Below, one piece after another: positions 8,122-10,319 of a stretch of DNA of 10,319 nt. Position numbers and translations under genes: made by a program. Position 1 is the first letter of the stretch, and every line of letters begins with the position of its first letter. Where the stretch lies: the NCBI GenBank assembly GCA_023436425.1, contig JAEZJD010000206.1, positions 1-10,319 on the forward strand, given 5' to 3'. Origin of the DNA: Bacteroidota bacterium. GTDB lineage: Bacteria; Bacteroidota; Bacteroidia; Chitinophagales; Chitinophagaceae. The notes beneath the pieces were generated by a model. It did not search any database. It saw only the letters and a program-made list of their open reading frames with translations, and was not told where the DNA came from.

Positions 8122-8134
8122 TTTACTCAACAAT

Positions 8135-9757
8135 ATGTTTCGGCAATTGCAAATTTTAGTAATATTCTTTTGTTCAGTCATTCTGCTTGGGTGCTATGCT
8201 GGTGAGCAGGAGCAAAAAAATGTTTTTCATTACAATGCCGATACAGGAATTGCGTCTCTTGATCCTGCGTTTGCAAAAAGCCAGGCAGTAATGTGGGCAG
8301 TGCACCAATTGTACAACACGTTGGTGGAAGTAGATAGTCAGCTTAATATTATTCCCTCCCTTGCAACCCATTGGCAAGTTTCAGAAGATAAAAAGACGTA
8401 CACTTTTTTCCTTCGCAACGATGTCTTTTTTCATGACGATGAGTGTTTTGCAGCGGGCAAGGGGCGTAAGATGACTGCATATGATGTAGAGTACAGCTTT
8501 AAAAGAATTGTGGACAAAACAACTGCTAGTCCCGGATCGTGGATCTTCAATAGAAAAGTTGACTCAGTGAATGGTTTCAAGGCGCTGAACGATACAATGT
8601 TTCAGTTGAAACTTACCAATCCTTATAACCCAATTCTTGGGATTCTTTCCATGCAGTATTGTTCTGTTGTACCGAAAGAAGCGGTTATGAAATATGGAGC
8701 CGATTTCCGGCGGCACGCCGTAGGTACCGGTCCGTTTGCATTTGTAGCATGGGAAGAAGGGCAGGCTTTATTGATGAAGAAATTTGCGAACTATTTTGAA
8801 ACGGACGGAGCCGGTAACCGGTTGCCGTACCTCGATGGAATTAAGATTAGCTTCAACGATAGCAAAGCCACAGAGTTCTTGTTGTTTCGCCAGGGAAAGT
8901 TGGATTTCATTAATGACATTGATGCTTCTTTCAAAGATGAAGTGTTAACAAAGCGGGGAACGCTGCGCAAGGAGTGGCAGGGAAAATTGCAATTGCAAAC
9001 GCATCCCTATTTGAATATCGAATATTTTGGAATTTTAGTGGACAGTACCAATCCATTGTTGCAAAATTCGCCGCTGCGGAAAAAGAAATTACGGCAGGCG
9101 ATCAACTATGGATTCGATCGAAGAAAAATGGTATTGTACCTGAGAAATTCTCTTGGTATACCCGCCGAAGCCGGCTTCGTTCCTGCGGGTCTGCCGTCGT
9201 TTGATTCTTCCAAGGTTCACGGCTATCACTACGATCCGGTGCTCGCAAGAAAGCTGTTAGTGGAATCGGGCTACACGTCGGCAATGCAGCCTGTTAAACT
9301 GCTCACGATCCCGATCTATTCCGATATCGCCAGCTACATTGCACGCCAGTTGGAGGAAATTGGATTTAAAGTTCAGGTAGATGTAGTTCAAAAATCCCTC
9401 TTGCTGGACATGACATCTAATTCAAAGGCTTTGTTCTTCCGCGGCAGTTGGATAGCGGATTATCCCGATGCTGAGAACTATTTGTCGGTTTTTTATTCGC
9501 AGAATCCTGCGCCGCCAAATTATACACGATACAACAATCCGGAGTTTGATGCAGCTTTTGAAACAGCTATAGCTGAAACGAATGATTCCGTTCGTTACAA
9601 TATGTACAGGAAAGCCGACCAGATCATGATTGAAGATGCGCCTGTCGTGCCGCTTTGGTACGACATGGTTGTGCACCTCATTCAGCCGTGGATAAAAGGG
9701 TTACAGGCAAATGCTTTAAATCTGCTTGAACTTAGGAAGGTTAAAAAGCTGCAGTAG
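8135..9757 (+). CDS. Family 5 (Opp/Dpp-type) extracellular solute-binding lipoprotein
   Basis: Predicted lipid-anchored substrate-binding protein of an ABC importer, of the SBP_bac_5 family (peptides, nickel and other substrates; oligopeptides are the commonest ligand). The 540 residues start with a lipoprotein signal peptide: hydrophobic core at about 7-19 and lipobox LLGC with the modified cysteine at residue 20. The mature part carries family landmarks in order: SLDPAFAKS (41-49), a LYNTLVEVD segment (59-67), LATHWQVSEDKKTYTFFLR (76-94), the AYDVEYSFKRI signature (115-125), GTGPF (197-201), LPYLDGIKI (230-238), and a C-terminal lobe ending in APVVPLWYDM. Length is normal for the family. 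The ATG at 8135 leaves a very short leader if the overlapping -7-like box is used. No permease or ATPase gene is in the window, so its transporter lies elsewhere or the protein works alone. The neighbouring exported M1 peptidase would fit a peptide-uptake role, but that is inference. Confidence 0.92.
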   Translation: MFRQLQILVIFFCSVILLGCYAGEQEQKNVFHYNADTGIASLDPAFAKSQAVMWAVHQLYNTLVEVDSQLNIIPSLATHWQVSEDKKTYTFFLRNDVFFHDDECFAAGKGRKMTAYDVEYSFKRIVDKTTASPGSWIFNRKVDSVNGFKALNDTMFQLKLTNPYNPILGILSMQYCSVVPKEAVMKYGADFRRHAVGTGPFAFVAWEEGQALLMKKFANYFETDGAGNRLPYLDGIKISFNDSKATEFLLFRQGKLDFINDIDASFKDEVLTKRGTLRKEWQGKLQLQTHPYLNIEYFGILVDSTNPLLQNSPLRKKKLRQAINYGFDRRKMVLYLRNSLGIPAEAGFVPAGLPSFDSSKVHGYHYDPVLARKLLVESGYTSAMQPVKLLTIPIYSDIASYIARQLEEIGFKVQVDVVQKSLLLDMTSNSKALFFRGSWIADYPDAENYLSVFYSQNPAPPNYTRYNNPEFDAAFETAIAETNDSVRYNMYRKADQIMIEDAPVVPLWYDMVVHLIQPWIKGLQANALNLLELRKVKKLQ

Positions 9758-9758
9758 A

Positions 9759-9956
9759 TTAGGCGCCATTGTGGCGATTTCCGGAGTCGGAATTGTTCTG
9801 CGCATCTATATTTTGAGGCTGATAAGGTTGCCTCACCTGCTCGTAGTTCATACCTTCAAAACCTTCGTATTGCCTTGAATTGTCGGAACTTTCATCCGAC
9901 ATATTGTTAGCCTGCGTAGGCTCACCATTATTCCTATTTCTGCTATTCTCTGACAT
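9759..9956 (-). CDS. Small Asn/Gln/Ser-rich hypothetical protein
   Basis: An open frame of 65 residues with an ATG at 9956 and a TAA stop one base after the end of the solute-binding gene, so the two genes are convergent and nearly touching. I do not recognise a family. The composition is extreme: 13 Asn, 7 Gln and 8 Ser, with no Leu, Lys, Cys or Trp, and a net acidic charge. There is no signal peptide or membrane segment, so a cytoplasmic, largely disordered protein is likely. The only aromatic/hydrophobic block is residues 30-48 (Tyr30, Phe33, Met36, Tyr38, Val41, Tyr45), which would be the candidate interaction segment. On the minus strand a TA-GT-TTTT sequence about 35 bases upstream is a weak -7 candidate. 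It could be a chance frame, but it fills the space between its neighbour's stop and a clear non-coding gap. Confidence 0.6.
   Translation of the reverse strand: MSENSRNRNNGEPTQANNMSDESSDNSRQYEGFEGMNYEQVRQPYQPQNIDAQNNSDSGNRHNGA
9764..9776 (+). terminator. Weak hairpin just after the solute-binding gene
   Basis: CGCCA-TTG-TGGCG forms a perfect 5-bp stem with a 3-base loop, starting 7 bases after the solute-binding gene stop and followed by ATTTCC. The position suits a transcription end for that gene, but the stem is short and the T-tract is poor. It also lies inside the last codons of the convergent small protein. Confidence 0.25.
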
Positions 9957-10256
9957 GATTTACATCACTTTGGACCACCGTTGTAATTAAAAAACTATAC
10001 CAATTTCACAGTGGAAACAGTAAAGCTGAATAAATCATCTCAACAAAAATGCTAAGACTCTTCAGGGTAAAAAATTCCACAGCATTCACGTTTGTCTATG
10101 CCTGTCTAAGTCCCCGTTTATAATGGCTTATTGATTAGCAATTCATCCGGGTGCGTGCATTTGGTAATCTGCCAATCGCAATAACAAAATTTTGTACCAC
10201 GGTCATTTGTTGCTATTTCGAGGGAAACGATAATCAATCAATCTAAAGAAAGCCTT
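9957..10256. other. Intergenic stretch of 300 bp with no convincing gene
   Basis: I see no long open frame, tRNA or rRNA here on either strand. It probably carries promoters for the small protein (leftward) and for a possible gene starting at 10257 (rightward). Visible small structures are the 12-bp palindrome ACAAAATTTTGT at 10184-10195 and an imperfect hairpin around TTGG...CCAA at 10161-10175; neither looks like a terminator, as no T-tract follows. Nothing supports an origin, a riboswitch or an attachment site. Confidence 0.5.
10191..10220 (+). promoter_or_regulatory. Candidate promoter for a rightward gene at 10257
   Basis: A TTTG at 10191-10194 is followed after 19 bp by TATTTCG at 10214-10220, resembling the Bacteroidota -33/-7 pair (TTTG and TAnnTTTG) at the right spacing, although the -7 half is one base short of the consensus. 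It would give a leader of about 30 bases to the ATG at 10257. The TTTG is part of a 12-bp palindrome, so the match could be coincidental. Confidence 0.3.
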
Positions 10257-10319
10257 ATGAAACTCTTGTCAAAACCTTCACTTAACAGATATCTTTCTGC
10301 TTCACGCTTCACCTTTACC
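10257..10319 (+). CDS. Possible start of an unidentified gene (runs off the right edge)
   Basis: An ATG at 10257 opens a frame of 21 codons to the end of the window, beginning MKLLSKPSLNRY and rich in Ser and basic residues. A purine-rich AAAGAAAG lies just upstream and a promoter-like pair lies at a suitable distance. The product cannot be identified from 21 residues. The competing reading is a minus-strand gene ending at 10238, whose last 26 residues would be charged and helical (containing KREAERYLLSEGFDKS). Only one of the two can be real, and the sequence beyond the edge decides. Confidence 0.35.
   Translation, partial: MKLLSKPSLNRYLSASRFTFT

Noticed and set aside
9166..9179. 14-bp perfect palindrome CGAAGCCGGCTTCG, sharing 12 bases with a near-palindrome at 5781-5797
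   Set aside because: Both sites encode Glu-Ala-Gly-Phe with the same codons in the solute-binding protein and the flippase, so codon coincidence explains them better than a dispersed repeat.
1..10319. Search for CRISPR arrays, insertion sequences, tRNA genes, toxin-antitoxin pairs and defence genes
   Set aside because: No regular direct repeats, terminal inverted repeats, transposase motifs, cloverleaf-like segments or defence-type proteins were seen; gene content is housekeeping and envelope related.

Overview
The window looks like ordinary chromosomal DNA of a member of the Bacteroidota, most likely from the Chitinophagaceae or a related family. Three things suggest this: the overall character of the proteins, moderate GC content, and candidate promoter -7 boxes of the TAnnTTTG type with A-rich leaders in place of strong Shine-Dalgarno sites. 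The family-level placement is an impression from protein character, not a database result.

Layout. On the minus strand at the left edge is the N-terminal part of thioredoxin (1-201). Upstream of it on the same strand lies the complete replicative DNA polymerase III alpha subunit dnaE (326-3955). Across a 137-bp divergent gap is a plus-strand secreted NlpC/P60 cell-wall peptidase (4093-4776). Its 3' end overlaps by 11 bp the end of a convergent minus-strand polysaccharide/lipid flippase of the MOP superfamily (4766-6262). Upstream of the flippase on the minus strand is a secreted M1 zinc metallopeptidase (6361-8082). A 52-bp gap containing a perfect 13-bp inverted repeat separates this from a divergent plus-strand lipoprotein, a family 5 (Opp/Dpp-type) solute-binding protein (8135-9757). 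One base later, convergent on the minus strand, is the end of a tiny Asn/Gln/Ser-rich hypothetical protein (9759-9956). The remaining 363 bp are mostly non-coding, with a possible gene start at 10257 running off the right edge.

How the genes relate. dnaE and trxA are housekeeping genes in tandem, with a probable separate promoter for trxA. The middle of the window is an envelope-related neighbourhood: peptidoglycan hydrolase, flippase, exported peptidase and peptide-binding lipoprotein. The M1 peptidase and the peptide-binding lipoprotein share a divergent regulatory gap and could act in the same peptide-scavenging process, but that is inference.

I see no mobile element, CRISPR array, phage module, toxin-antitoxin pair, tRNA or rRNA, and no clear sign of an undescribed multi-gene system. 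The points most worth a second look are the complete metal-binding set in the DnaE PHP domain, the variant substrate-binding motif in the M1 peptidase, the low-complexity small protein, and the palindrome in the divergent gap.
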